From: Elymus sibiricus
Lineage: Eukaryota; Streptophyta; Magnoliopsida; Poales; Poaceae
Assembly: GCA_039707655.1 (NCBI GenBank)
Contig: CM077667.1
Span: 152,435,142-152,499,141 of the forward strand
DNA length: 64,000 bases
Direction: 5' to 3'
A program made the translations under genes and the position numbers. Below the pieces are notes generated by a model. It ran no database searches and had not been told where the DNA came from. It worked only from the letters and a program-made list of their open reading frames with translations. Shown in pieces: positions 32,470 to 44,772 of this stretch (position 1 is its first letter; the number at the start of each line of letters is the position of its first letter).

Positions 32470-35400
32470 GCATCATTGAAATCATCATGCCTAGCTAGAA
32501 GGCATTAGAGAAAAGTGCTTGTTGGGAGACAACCCAACACTTATACTTTCTGTTTTGATATCTTCACATGATTAAGCTACTGTAGTAATCATGTTTTGTG
32601 CCTTTTATTTCAATAAAGTGCCAAGTAAAGCCTTTGGGATGACTCGCAAGATGAGTAGAATTGATGCTGAACCAAAACAGAAACTTTTGAATCCAGTACA
32701 GGAATTTTCATTTTTTACTAGAGAATGATAATAATCTGAAATTTTTACACAGTATTCACATACAAATTCTTCAGGTTGTTCTAATTTTTTAGAATTTTTA
32801 GAGACAGGTAAGTATGGCTATACTACATATCTTCACATACTGTTCTGTTTTTGACAGATTCTGTTTTGCATGCATAGTTTGTTTGTTTTAGTGTTTCCAT
32901 AGCTTATATTTAGTGGTATAAATTATGGGAATGATAGATACAGTAGGTATCATGTGGGAACAATTATGAATCTTGTCTTGACAGTACCTAAGTGAATGAT
33001 CTTTATTTATTATACTAACCCATCTCACGAAGTTCCGTTAAGTTTTGTGTGATTGAAGTTTTCAAGTTTTGGGTCAGACACTGATATGAGGAGAATAAGG
33101 AGTGAAAATAAACTAAGCTTGGGAATGCCCAAGGCACCCTCAAGGTAATATCCAAGGAATACTCAAGCGCCTAAGCTTGGGGATGCCCCGGAAGGCATCC
33201 CCTCTTTCGTCTTCAACACTATCGGTATATCTTACTTGGAGCTATATTTGTATTCGTCACATAATATGTGCTTTGCTTGGATCATCATTATATTTTGTTA
33301 TTTTATGTTAGGTGTTATTTATAATCTTGTTTTTCAATAAAAAGTTCCAAGAATTACCTTAGGATGCTTGCATTGCATGTTTTGATGTGTGCTGTGTAAA
33401 AACAGAAACTTTTGCTGTAGTGTTTGAATTTTCATATTTTACTGGAATGTGGAAAGTTTCTGAAATTTTTACACAGTATTTTCATATAAATTATTTAGGA
33501 ATTCCTAAAGTTTCATAATTTTTCGAGTTACAGAAGTACACTGGTTTAATAGATTGCTACAGACTGTTCTGTTTGGACAGATTGCTGTCATAGTTTTGTT
33601 ATCTACGTATCCTATAGTTTCCATAGCCTATATTGGTAGATATAAATTGTGGAAACGATAGTAAACAGTAGATGATGATTGAAAATTATTTTGCAACTTG
33701 TCTTGGCAGTACATGAAGTGTTGATTTGTTCTTATGTGTACTAACCTATCTCACGAGTTCTTTTTGAGTTTTGTGTGGATGAAGTTTTTGAGACTTAGGT
33801 GAAACCGGGATATGAGAGGATTTAACGAGATACAAAAGCTCAATATTGGAGATACCCAAGGCACCCCAAGTAAATATTTCAAGAAGTCTCAAGCATCTAA
33901 GCTTGGGGATGCTACGCATCCCACCTCTCTTCATCAACAATTATCGGTTAGCCTATGTTGAGCCTAAATTTTTATTTGTCCACATGATATGTGTTATTCT
34001 TGGAATGAATTTTTATTTAGTTTGTTGTTTGAATAATATACTCAGATCTGAACATATTTATTGAGAGAGAGTCCTCACATAGCTACTTAATTGTTTGACT
34101 ACTCATTGATCCTCACTTATATCTTTTGAGAGTAGTTTGATGTTTACTCATGTGCTTCACTTATATCCTAAGAGTAAATCGTGAATGAATTGAATATCAT
34201 AAATCTGAAATTATCAATGTGCTTTGTGCTTAGTAGTAGTTTCACATCTGGTTTAGAAAGTAAAATCTATTGAAGTTTAACAATCACAATATTGGTCATA
34301 CAAGCAATTCGTGAATGATTAGTATAAGGAAGAGAACTTTCACATACAAATATATTTTATTGGAAATCTTCTATGATTGTGAATACCCATTAATTATTTT
34401 CAAACTTGAGCAAATTAGTTGAAGTTGGACAAGGAAGACAACGTAATGAGTTATGGTTGTGTATATTTGCATAGAAGTTATATTGTTATGGATCCTCCAA
34501 CATGTGGTCCTTGTTTAGAACCTTTTGCTAGCCAACATTTCGTACTAAGTAGAGATACTACTTGTGCATCCAAATCCTTGAGCAAAGTTTCTTCCATAAG
34601 AGTCCACCATACCTACCTATATATGGTATTTCACTGCCATTCCAAGTAAATTTGCATGTGCCACCTATAAACATTCAAATAAACATCTGTTTTGTGTGCC
34701 TGGACCGCTCATGGAGCGACGGGGGGCGGTCAGTATCTTCCATGTTAAGCGGGTTATTCTCATGATGAGTGTTTATTCACTCGTCCTTGCACGAGAGGGG
34801 CGGTAATAGGGATTCCCAGTCCTGAAATAAAAAAAATGCAAATAATTAAACAAAAATCCCCTAGGAATGTTGTTGGTATGGACGGTACCCGTGGATTCGG
34901 CTAGCCGTGGAGTGTGTTTGTTGGTGGAGGGGGAGTAAACCTTTACTTTTGCCGCTTGGGAACCGCCGCTAATGTGTTTAACATGGAAGATATTGATAAC
35001 TCTTGGTCGTAACATTGACAGGAAGGGTGCACCTCCCAAAATTATATTTATCTCTGATTTAAGCTTTGAGCTCTGGCACCTCTACAAATCCATGCTTCCC
35101 TCTGCGAAGGGACAATCTATTTACTTTCATGTTATTTACTATTCATGTTGAGTCAAGTTCTTATTCCAACCTCAGTCTATTAGTTGGCAACCATCATGTG
35201 GTGGGGAAAGATCCAAACATATATATCCAGTCAAATATATTTGATCATGATTTATTATTGTTGACAATTATCTCTATGATAAATGAGTTGGGAGGCGAAA
35301 CATTAAGCCCCTATCTTTCTCTGTGTTCGATGGATGCAATTTGTTCTAAAAATATGCTTTGAGTACTAGCGATTATAGAAGACTATATGATGATTGAGTA

Positions 35401-35681
35401 TGTGGAGCTCTTACTTAGAATTTGTTGAGAATATGTTGAATTGGAATTGTTTGGTGACTAAGAACATAGGTTGTTAAGTTTCAAGAGAATTCGTTGTTTG
35501 AAACATAACATGTGAATTGATTGCTACTTTATCATGATGGGTTTTATGAGAAAGAGTTGCTGTTATGATGCTAAGAAATGTGGTTCAAATTATCAATGAT
35601 CAAACTTATATATTATGCTAGCATTCACACTTCATAAATTATTTCTTTTATCATTTACCTACTCGAGGACGAGTAGGAATT
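32470..35681 (+). other. 3' noncoding region of element C with internal duplications
   Basis: AT-rich and stop-rich. Just after the ORF is a hairpin TGTTGGG-AGACAA-CCCAACA (32520-32539). A unit with CAGAAACTTTTG, TTTACTGG, AAATTTTTACACAGTATT and GACTGTTCTGTTT occurs twice (about 32680-32880 and 33400-33600). PPT-like AAGCTTGGG(G/A)ATGC copies lie at 33114, 33172 and 33899. A conserved block, GAGCTCTGGCACCTCTACAA, is at 35068-35111. A perfect hairpin CCTACTCG-AGGA-CGAGTAGG (35658-35677) precedes the true polypurine tract. Confidence 0.7.
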
Positions 35682-35695
35682 AAGCTTGGGGATGC

Positions 35696-36045
35696 TGATA
35701 CGTCTCCAACGTATCGATACTTTATGAAGTATTCATGCCATATTCATCTATGTTTACAATACTTTTATATGGTTTTGATGCACTTTATATGATTTATTTA
35801 GAACTAACCCAGACTAACGCTGTTTTCAGCAGAATTACTGTGGTGTTGTTTTTGTGCAAAAAATGAAAGTTCTCGGAATCGCCCGAAACTTTTTGGTGAT
35901 TTTTTCTAGACCAAATAAGCAATATTGGATCGAAGAACCACCGGAGAAGAGCCACGAGGTGGGCACAACCCACCAGGGCGCGCCAGAGGGCCCAGGCGCG
36001 CCCTGGTGTCTTGTGCCCTCCTCGTGGCCCATCTTGGCGTGAAAC
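35696..36045 (+). repeat. 3' LTR of element C, truncated by element D
   Basis: Its 350 bp match the start of the 5' LTR (TGATACGTCTCCAACGTATC...) and end CTTGGCGTGAAAC where element D begins. The remaining 1.4 kb are not found after D (63767 onward). It includes the 78-bp inverted repeat at 35951-36028 in better condition than in the 5' LTR. Confidence 0.85.
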
Positions 36046-36609
36046 TGATACGTCTCCAATGTATCTATAATTTTTGCTTGTTCCATGCTGTTATATTATC
36101 ATTCTTGGATGTTTTACAATCATTTTATAGCAACCGTATATCATTTTTTGGGACTAACCTATTGATATAGTGCCAAAGTGCCAGTTGTTGTTTTTTGCTT
36201 GTTTTTTACTTCGCAGAATATCAGTACCAAACGGAGTCCAATCGCGACGAAACTTTTTGGAGATTTTTTCTGGACCATAAGACACCCAATGGGCCAAAGA
36301 TGTGCCAGAGAGGTGGGCCGTGGAGACCACAACCCACCAGGGTGCGCCAGGGGGGCCCCGGCGCGCCCTGATGGGTTGTGCCCTCCTCGGGGCCCCTCTC
36401 CACCGCCTCTGATGACTATAAATTCCCAAATATTCCGAAAACCCTAGGGGAGTCAACGAAACACAATTCCAGCCGCCGCAAGTTCCAGAACCTCGAGATT
36501 CAATCGAAACACCATCACGGAGGGGTTCATCTTCTTCATAGGTGCCTCTCCGATGATGCGTGAGTAGTCCACCATAGACCTACGGGTCCGTAGGCAGTAA
36601 CTAGATGGC

Positions 36610-36651
<42 letters not shown>

Positions 36652-37643
36652 GATTCTCAATACAATGGTCTCTTGGAGATATATTTGATGTAACTTTTGC
36701 GGTGTGTTTGTTGGGATCCGATGAATTTTGAGTTCATGATCAGTTTCTATCCATGAATATTATTTGAGTCTTCTTTGATCTCTTATATGCATGATTACTT
36801 ATAGCCTCGTATTTCTTCTTCGAATCTTTGGTTTAGTTAGGCCAACTAGATCGATTTTTCTTGCCATGGGAAGAGGTGCTTTGTGATGGGTTCGATCTTG
36901 CGGTATCCTTTCCCAGTGACAGAAGGGGCAGCAAGGCACGCATGTATCGTTGCCATTAAGGATAACAAGATGGGGTATATTCCTACATGAATAGATCTTG
37001 TCTACATCATGTCATCGTTCTTATTGCATTACTCCATTTTTTCATGAACTTAATACACTAGATGCATGCTAGATAGCGGTCGATGTGTGGAGTAATAGTG
37101 GTAGATGCAGGCAGGAGCTATCTACTTATCTTGGATGTGATGCCTATATAATGATCATCGCCTTGGATATCGTCATGATTATTTGATCTTCTATCAATTG
37201 CCCAACAGTAATTTGTTCACCCATCGTGCGCTATACTCATGAGAGAAGCCACTAGTGAATCCTACGGCCCCCGGGTCTACTTTTCCAACAAATTTCTTTC
37301 CAATCTATCTTTTTGCCTCTTTGTTTTCAGATCTACAAAACCAAAAACCCAAAAACATATTGCTGCATATTTTATTTTCTCTTTTTATTTTGTGTTCTTG
37401 AGAGATCTATCTCTCCTATCTATCACTACCTAATATATCTTTTTACCGTAGAGAGATTGACAACCTCTCTTTCGCGTCGGCAAGTACTTGTTCTTTGTGT
37501 GCAGGTGCTGCTTATTGGGTGGTGGTGATCCTCCTACTGGTTCGATAACCTTGGTTTCATAACTGAGGGAAATACTTACCGTCGCTGTGCTGCATCATCC
37601 CTTCCTGTTTGGGGAAATACCGACGCAGTCTCAAGCCATGTCA
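36046..37643 (+). repeat. 5' LTR of element D (1598 bp)
   Basis: TGATACGTCTCCAATGTATC to CAAGCCATGTCA. A GC-rich inverted repeat (36328-36380) is followed by a TATA box (GACTATAAATTCC, about 36414-36426) and a (CT)n tract (36613-36650). It matches the right LTR (62190-63766) along its length with scattered substitutions; the CT tract is longer here than in the right copy, which accounts for much of the length difference. Confidence 0.85.
36613..36650. repeat. (CT)n microsatellite
   Basis: About 19 CT units in the 5' LTR of D; the equivalent in the 3' LTR (about 62755-62767) has only about six. Confidence 0.95.
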
Positions 37644-37899
37644 AAGGAATTTTTTGCGCCGTCGCCGGGGAGGAAGCGATCTCTTCTACGTGCCTATCGT
37701 AGGCGCTGAGGGGACTCCATCATCATCTACCTGGTTCCTAATCACAAATCTCATCTCCTTGCAATTACATTATTTGCCATTTGCCTCTCGTTTTCCTCTC
37801 CCCCACTTCACCAATTTGCCGTTTTATTCGCCCTCTTTTTCGTTTGCCTTTTTCTTGCCGGATCTCTTCCTTGCTTGCAATCTTGTTTGCGTAGTCGTG

Positions 37900-39513
37900 A
37901 TGACTAAAGAGAACACCAAGTTGTGTGATTTTTCCAATACTAATAACAATGATTTTATTAGTACTCCGATTGCTCCTCCCGCCACTAGTGCGGAGTCTTG
38001 TGATATTGATGCTGCTTTGTTGAATCTTGTTATGAAAGATCAATTTGCCGGTAATCCTAATGAGGATGCCGCTTCCCATCTAAACACGTTTGTAGAATTG
38101 TGTGATATGCAAAAGAAAAAAGATGTGGACAATGATATTGTGAAGTTGAAATTATTTCCTTTTTCCTTGCGGGATCGTGCAAAAATTTGGTTTTCTTCTT
38201 TGCCTCCCAATAGTATCTATTCTTTGAATAAGTGCAAGGATGCTTTTATCACTAAGAATTTTCCGCCCGCGAAAATTATTTCCCTTAGGACACAAATCAT
38301 GAATTTTAAGCAACTTGAGCATGAACATGTTGCACAATCTTGGGAAAGAATGAAGTTGATGCTAAGAAATTGTCCTACTCATGGTTTAAATCTTTTGATG
38401 ATCATACAAAAATTTTATGCGGGGTTGAATTTTGTCTCTAGAAATCTTTTTGATTCCGCCGCGGGTGGTACTTTTATGGAGATTACTTTGGGTGAAGCTA
38501 CTAAATTGCTAGATAATATCATGGCAAATTATTCACAATAGCATACCCAAAGAGCACCTACTAGTAAAAAATTTAATTCGGTTGAAGAAATTAGTACTTT
38601 GAGTGATAAGGTTGATGCTTTGATGAAATTGGTTGCTACTAAAAATGCTCCTATTGATCTTAATGATGTGCCTATGTCTACCTTGATTGAGCATAATAGT
38701 GATTCCGTAGATGTGAACTTTGTCTCGCGAAACAATTTCAATAACAATGCTTATAGAGGTAATTTTAATCCTAGGCCTTTTCCTAGAAATTCCTCTAATA
38801 ATTATGGTAATTCCTGTGGTAATTCTTCTTACAATAGTAATAGGAACACCTCTGATCTTGAGATTAATATTAAAGAATTTATCAATGCGCAAAAGGCTTT
38901 CAATACTACGATAGAAGAAAAGTTGAATAAGATTGATGATATGTCTAGAAGCATTGATAGAATTTCTCATGATGTTGAAAATCTCAAGTTGAAAGCTTTT
39001 GTGCACAATATTGATGAATCAGTTAAAGCTTTATATGTCTCTATGGATGAAAGTAAGAAAAGAACCGCTATGCTTAGAGCTAAAAGAGAAATCTTAGAAA
39101 AATCGTGTTCTAGTGATTTCCTTCATAAAAAAGATGAAGATCTTAAATTGATTGGTGTTTCTTCTATTGATTCCTTTTTTAGTAATATTAAAATTGATGA
39201 CAAAGGGACTAAACTAGAGTCAACTTTAACTAGAAGGTGTCCCAATAATTTGGAGGGTGAAAATCTTGATGAAATTTTTGATAAAAGTGATTTTGAAGAG
39301 GTCAAAACTTTAACTAGTGATGTGCCCACTATTTTGGATTGCAAGGACTTTAATTATGATAGTTGCTCTTTGATTGAATGCATTTCTTTGCTGCAATCCA
39401 TGTTGAATTCACCCTATGCTTATGAGCAAAATAAAGCTTTTATTAAACATATCATTGATGCCATGATGAAATCTTTTGAAGAAAAAGTTGGAGTTGGAGA
39501 TTTCTATTCCTAG
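37900..39513 (+). pseudogene. gag: Gag of element D (Athila-like)
   Basis: From ATG at 37900 (MTKENTKLCDFSNTNNNDF), it contains the Retrotrans_gag core: AASHLNTFVELCDMQ, FPFSLRDRAKIWFSSLPP, NFKQLEHEHVAQSWERMKLM, CPTHGLNLLMIIQKFYAGL. TAG at 38539-38541 breaks the frame after NYSQ; the same frame then continues (APTSKKFNSVEEISTLSDKV) through an Asn-rich stretch to TAG at 39511-39513, itself caused by a 1-base shift near 39470-39490. No zinc knuckle is seen, as usual for Athila. It would form the virus-like particle core, but this copy is broken. Confidence 0.85.
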
Positions 39514-39641
39514 AAAATTACATGATGAGTGGCAACCTACCATTATGGTTAAGATTAAAAAGTATGAGTGCTTTTCTTTGTGTGATTTGGGTGCTAGTGT
39601 TTCCACGATTCCGAAATCTCTATGTGATGTGCTTGGTCTTA
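39514..39641 (+). pseudogene. Protease of element D, N-terminal part
   Basis: After the frameshift the frame reads ISIPRKLHDEWQPTIMVKIK and CDLGASVSTIPKSLCDVLGL. DLGAS is the aspartic protease active-site motif in its Athila form. Element E interrupts at 39642; the protease resumes at 50622. Confidence 0.8.
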
Positions 39642-42317
39642 TGTAAGAGCACATTTATCCATGTGTGGTTTTGGTAATTGATGACAATCCCTATGGACTA
39701 ATGGTTGCCATGAGTTATATTCAAAGGATTTGTCCGTAGGTACTTCTTGAAGTCCATCTGTTGGTTTCAAGGAGTTTATATGGTGACCAAGGTGGTATTC
39801 AAGGTTTATCCAAAGATTGGTCATGTGGGAGTTGAGCTTATTGCAAGCATGTCTTGAAGAAGAAGATTGTGTAAGCATTCATGTTTACCTTCAAGGCATC
39901 ATCTTTATGAAGAGAAAAGATAAGATACAAGGTTGATCAAGACTACGTCAAAAAGTGAATCAAGTTGATCAACACACAAAGAGTACAAGATATACCGAGA
40001 AGGATCAAGTGATCCCATGGTATGGTAAGCATTGTCCATTACGCTTTGTGTACTAACCCATGGTCTACGTGAGTGTTCTTTGCAGGGTTAGGTATATTTC
40101 CATGGGATTGCATCAAGAGGAAGATCCCATACAACCCATGGAAGATGACATCAAGTGGTGATCGTCATCAAGGTTGCGGTGTGCAAGTTCAAGTGAAGCA
40201 TCACGAAGAAATCATGCTTGTAGCTTGCCGTCCATTGTGGTGACAATGGACTTGTGAAAGTGTGCCGAAGAGTGACTCACCCATAGTGGAGTATGGGGGA
40301 GAAATCAACTAGCCTTCATCGAGCCAACGCAATCACGAAAGGTGGTCCAACTTGAGGGAGTCAAGATCGTCATCATCTAGCTCAAGTGGACTTCGTGCAA
40401 GGAAAAGGTTTGCCCTTGATAGGTTTTCTATTTTACCGGTCTCATGGTGATAGTTTGGAGACCGAGTTATATGATCGATAGCCGTACTATCAAGGGGGGC
40501 TCTCAAGTGAGTAGCTTGATCGTATCGTTTGTCGAGAGCTCAAACCATTGCATCCTTGCATCATCTTTCTTGATTCTTATTTGTCTTTTATCTTTTTGAG
40601 GTTTTAGAGCTTGTGGTTATCTTCGTGACAAGCTCTAGTACATCGAAAACGGATTTTATATGCTTCTTCTATTGCCTTTTCGGTGTTGGAGGTTTTACCG
40701 GTCTTATCCGAGGAAGGGTTCTCACCATTTTCTTATGGGCCTTTTCTCATTTGCTTCTTATTGATATTTCTATCAAGATTGTGTTAGCCCATGTCGTTAG
40801 CTTTCCAACAAACTTGGTTTCGTTCAATTCGGAGTCCGTATGCAGAAGTTGTGGCAGTTTTGGTGTTCTTAAAAGGCTGTTGCGGTACTACCGCGGCTTG
40901 GAGCGGATGTAATTTTTACTACCGCTCCAGAGCGGTACTACCGCGGCTCCAGAGCGGTAGTACCGCTCTGGACCAAAATCTCGTGTTTTGTCCAGTGGTG
41001 GTAGGCACGGATGTATTTTTTGTACCGCTCGCAAGCAGTAGTACCACTACCCTTAGCGGTAGTACCGTGAGGACGAGCGGTAGTACCGCTCCGGCGGTGC
41101 TACTGGCCTTTTGCCTCCTCGCTGTTGTTTTTCAAAGGGCTTCCACCGCCCTAGCAATAGTACCGCTCCCATGAGCGGTAGTACCGCTCTGTGCGGGCTG
41201 TGAGCATAACGATTGGATTTTTCCCCACCTATAAAAGGGGGTCTTCTTCCCCATTGAACCTTATCTCTTTAGCTCGTGTTCTTCCCCCATTGTTGACCTT
41301 CTTCAAGCTTGCTAACTCTCAATCCCTCCAATGATTCTTGCTAGTTCTTGAGGGAAAAGAGAGAGGAGATCTAGATCCACATTTCCACCAATCACTTTCT
41401 TCTCTAAGTGAGGGGAACCCCTTGGATCTAGATCTTGGAGTTCTTCGTGTTCTTCTTCGTTATTCCTCTCATTTTCCTCCCTAGCATTAGTTGCTTTGGT
41501 GGGATTTGGGAGAGAAGGACTTGGGCACTCCACGTGCCCTTGCCATTGCATTTGGTGCATAGGTTTGAGTTCTCCACGGTGATACGTGGAAGTGAGAAGT
41601 TGAGAAGATTATTACTCTTGGGTGTTTGAGCACCCTAGAGCTTGTTCCTCTTGGGTGCTTTGGCGCCCTAGACGGTTGGTGGTCCCTCGGAGCTCAATCA
41701 TTGTGGTGCAAAGCTCCGGGCAAGCGTCGGGGTCTCCAATTAAGTTGTGGAGATTGCCCCGAGCATTTGAGGTCACCGCGGAAGCCATAGTCCATTGTGG
41801 TGAAGCTTCGTGGTGTTGTTGGGAGCCTCCAATTAAGTTGTGGAGTTTGCCCCAACCTTGTTTGTACGGGTTCGGTGACCGCCCTCAAGGGTCCCTTAGT
41901 GGAATCACGGCATCTTGCATTGTGCGAGGGCGTGAGGAGATTACGGTGGCCTTAGTGGCATCTTGGGGAGCATTGTGCCTCCACACCGCTCCGAACGGAG
42001 ATTAGCATCCGCAAGGGTGTGAACTTCGGGATACATCATCGTCTCCGCGTGCCTCGGTTATCTCTTACCCGACCCCTTTACTTATGCACTTTACTTTGTG
42101 ATAGCCATATTGTTTCATGCTTTATATATTGCTATCACATAGTTGTTTATCTTGCGTAGCATAAGTTGTTGGTGCACATAGGTGAGCCTAGTTGTTTTAG
42201 GTTTTGTGCTTGACATATTAAACGTTAGTTTTATTCCGCATTTGTTCAAGCCTAAACCGTAATTATTTTAAAGCGCCTATTCACCCCCCCCCTCTAGGCG
42301 ACATCCTCGTCCTTTCA
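39642..42317 (+). repeat. 5' LTR of element E (2676 bp)
   Basis: TGTAAGAGCACATTTATCC to CCTCGTCCTTTCA. The U3 carries a cluster of GCGGTA(G/C)TACCGC dyads (40883-41186), a TAACGATTGGATTTTT block (41207-41222) and a TATA box CTATAAAAG (41229-41237). The 127-codon frames near 41622 lack an ATG and recur only because the LTR is duplicated. Confidence 0.9.
40883..41237 (+). promoter_or_regulatory. U3 promoter module of element E: dyad array, MYB-like block, TATA
   Basis: Exact CGGTNNNACCG dyads start at 40883, 40933, 40955, 41057, 41078 and 41176, with extra half-sites (TACCGCT) between them. TAACGATTGGATTTTT follows 20 bp after the last dyad, then CTATAAAAG seven bases later. The 3' LTR repeats the module at 49187-49543 with TAATGGTTGG. 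TAACNG is a MYB-type core. The module is shared with element F. Confidence 0.65.
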
Positions 42318-42372
42318 ATTGGTATCAGAGCTAGGTCTCTCATTATTAGGTTTAACCACCTAGAGAGTAAGG

Positions 42373-44772
42373 ATGTCGACTAGGGGATTAGGATTCTCTG
42401 ACACTCTTAGTTTCGATGGCACAAATTTTGATGTTTGGGTAATTCGCATGCTTAATCTCTTTAGGGTCGTGGACCCAAATTTGGAGCGAATTGTAGATAT
42501 GGGTTTTTCTCCTCCAAAGGATTCTCAACACATATCTTTAGAGGATGAGAAAAACTCTTATCTCAATGCTTAGGCTTCTAATGTGCTTTTCGATGCTTTG
42601 AGCAATGTAGTTATATTTCAACTCATGCCATTCCGGGATGCTCATGAGTTGTGGACAAAGCTTCAAGATAAATATGGTGTGTCCAAGATTTGTAGGGATG
42701 ATTGTTCTCCCTCCACCTCCAGTTGTGTTGTCTTCTCAACTTCATCTACTTCACCTACATGTGGATTGCCACAAGGTAACGATATGGTGAGTAGTGGTGA
42801 TCATTGTAATGATGATAGTGGGCTTATTGTTGATGATACTTCATCACTATCTTATTGCAATGCTTCATCTTTGGACTTTAACACTTCGAGCACTCTAAAT
42901 GTTTCACATGCTTGTGTTGATAGTCCTTGCATATCATGTAGAAATTGCTCGACTAAATCTCATGATGATATGCTCGCTATATCTTGTTGCCATGATAAAA
43001 ATGTATCTATTTTCTCGAGTTGTTGTGCTAACAATGTAGAGGAAACCCAACACTCCATGGAACAAGATGTGGTCTTGAATGGTGCGTCAAGGGATCCTAC
43101 ATCATCATCTATTATTTCTCACTTTTTCCTTATGGCTAAGGCTTCAAAGGTATCTCCTACTTTGAATCCCAATATATCCCATGATGATGATGTTGATGAT
43201 GATGAAGAGAGTGATAATATTGCTTCCTTAAAAATTAAGGGAGAAATGGTTTTTAAAGCTCTTCATAAGAATAAAATTGCTCGTTCCAACTTCATGGAAA
43301 TCATATCTATTGCAATTGAGGGCAAGAAATATATTGAGGAGTTGGAAGCTCATCTCGAGGAGCATGAGGCCACCATTGATAAAATGGAAGGTCATGAGCG
43401 TGATTATGCTAATGAGACCGCGGAGCTATCTAAAGCTCTTGAAAATGAACAAACCACCAAGGAATCTCTTGAGGAGACCTTTGCTCTATAATTATCTAGA
43501 TTAAAGGAATCCCATGATAGAGCTCTCGAGGTGGCTAATGATTTTAGAACTAAAAATGATAAGCTTGCAGTTGCACATGCTAAACTCCTTGAGGACTTTG
43601 AGCACCTCGAAAATGGCTCAAGGGTCATTAAGAGTTCGCTCATTGAACTCACCGAGTCTCATTCTCAACTAGAAGCTGCATATGCTAAAGAGCTTGCCAA
43701 GTTGCCTTCTCCTTTGGTTGTTAATGATGATGCTTGTGCTACTAACTCTATTTCTCGTGAAGCATCCATTTTGAAGGAGAATGTTGAGCTAAGGGCTCAA
43801 CTTGAGTTGCTATCTAGCAATTATGGTAAATTGGAAGAAAGTCATGAAAAGCTCTCGAGCTCTCATGGTGATCTTCTAGTATCCCACAATGTGCTAAAGA
43901 TAGCTCATGAGGCTAGTACTACTAAGGTAACATCTAGTGAGCCTCATGTGGACATTAGCACTACATCTAGTAGAAATGCTTTATTGCCATGTGCTAGTCC
44001 TCGTAGTTCATCTACTCATAATGTTGCTACATCTTGTGATGAATTACTTTCCTTGCCTTGTTTCTCTAACGATGAAGCGTATACGTCCTCTAGTACTTGT
44101 GTTCATACTAACCATGTAGAGGAAATCAATGAGCTCAAGGCCCAAGTCACTTCTTTGAAGAAAGACTTGGAAAAGGGTCATGAAGGGAAGTCCACACTCA
44201 ACAATATCTTGAGTGTGCAAAAATCTCCAAATGACAAAGGTGGACTTGGATTCAACTCCAATAAGAAGAAGAAGTCCAAGAGCAACAAGAAGAAGGGCCA
44301 AGAACAAGTCAAGAACTCGGCCAAGATTGTTTGCTTCAAGTGCAAAATAGATGGGCACCATGTTAGATCTTGCCCATTGAAGAAGAAGCCCCATAGTGAC
44401 AAGCAACAGGGGAAGCAGACACAAGTTCAATCTCTTGCTCAACCGCAAGTTGAAGCAAAGCATATTCCCAAGAAGACCCAAGTCAACGCTCCTCAAGTTG
44501 AGAAATCAATTGAGAAGAAAGTAAAGGGTAAAAGTTGCTACTTATGTCGTGAGAAGGGTCACTTTGCTTCTTCATGCACGAATGGTAACTTATCCAACCC
44601 AATTATTATTGATGATATCTATTCTCTTGGGAAGGATAAGTTTGGCAATGTGTTTGCCAAGTTTGTTGGTACTCAAAGTGGTGTCAAGAAAAGAACCATT
44701 TGGGTAGCCAAGCCTATTGTGACTAACCTCTTTGGACCCAACTTGGTTGGGGACCAACAAGCTCATACTTGA
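42373..44772 (+). pseudogene. gag: Gag of element E with two CCHC zinc knuckles
   Basis: One frame of 800 codons from ATG 42373 (MSTRGLGFSDTLSFDGTNFD) to the stop at 44772, broken by TAG at 42571-42573 and TAA at 43489-43491. The N-terminus matches the Copia gag (UBN2-type) pattern: FDGTNFDVWVIRML, DALSNVVIFQLMPFRDAHEL, WTKLQDKYG. A Ser/Cys-rich low-complexity stretch follows, then long coiled coils, a Lys-rich segment and two knuckles of the form CX2CX4HX4C: CFKCKIDGHHVRSC (44332-44373) and CYLCREKGHFASSC (44536-44577). The end (IWVAKPIVTNLFGPNLVGDQ) has no protease. Two stops indicate decay. Confidence 0.85.

Larger units (their letters stand above)
29828..36045 (+). mobile_element. Element C: Athila-like non-autonomous LTR retrotransposon
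   Basis: Plus-strand element: 5' LTR 29828-31557, primer binding site TGGCGCCGTTGCAGGGGA (31568-31585, the tRNA-Asp-type site typical of Athila), one unknown ORF (31780-32469), 3 kb of noncoding sequence, polypurine tract AAGCTTGGGGATGC (35682-35695), and the first 350 bp of the 3' LTR (35696-36045) before element D cuts it. No gag, protease, RT or integrase. LTR starts, PPT and 3' internal blocks are shared with D, so C is probably a deletion/replacement relative mobilised in trans. It resembles Sabrina-like Triticeae families; name not verified. Confidence 0.8.

Noticed and set aside
40883..41186. Possible CRISPR-like array of GCGGTAGTACCGC
   Set aside because: Spacing is irregular, motifs are dyads rather than repeat-spacer units, and this is a plant LTR.
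41622..42005. About 127-codon frame in both LTRs of element E
   Set aside because: GTG start, no domain, duplicated only because the LTR is; lies downstream of TATA as leader sequence.
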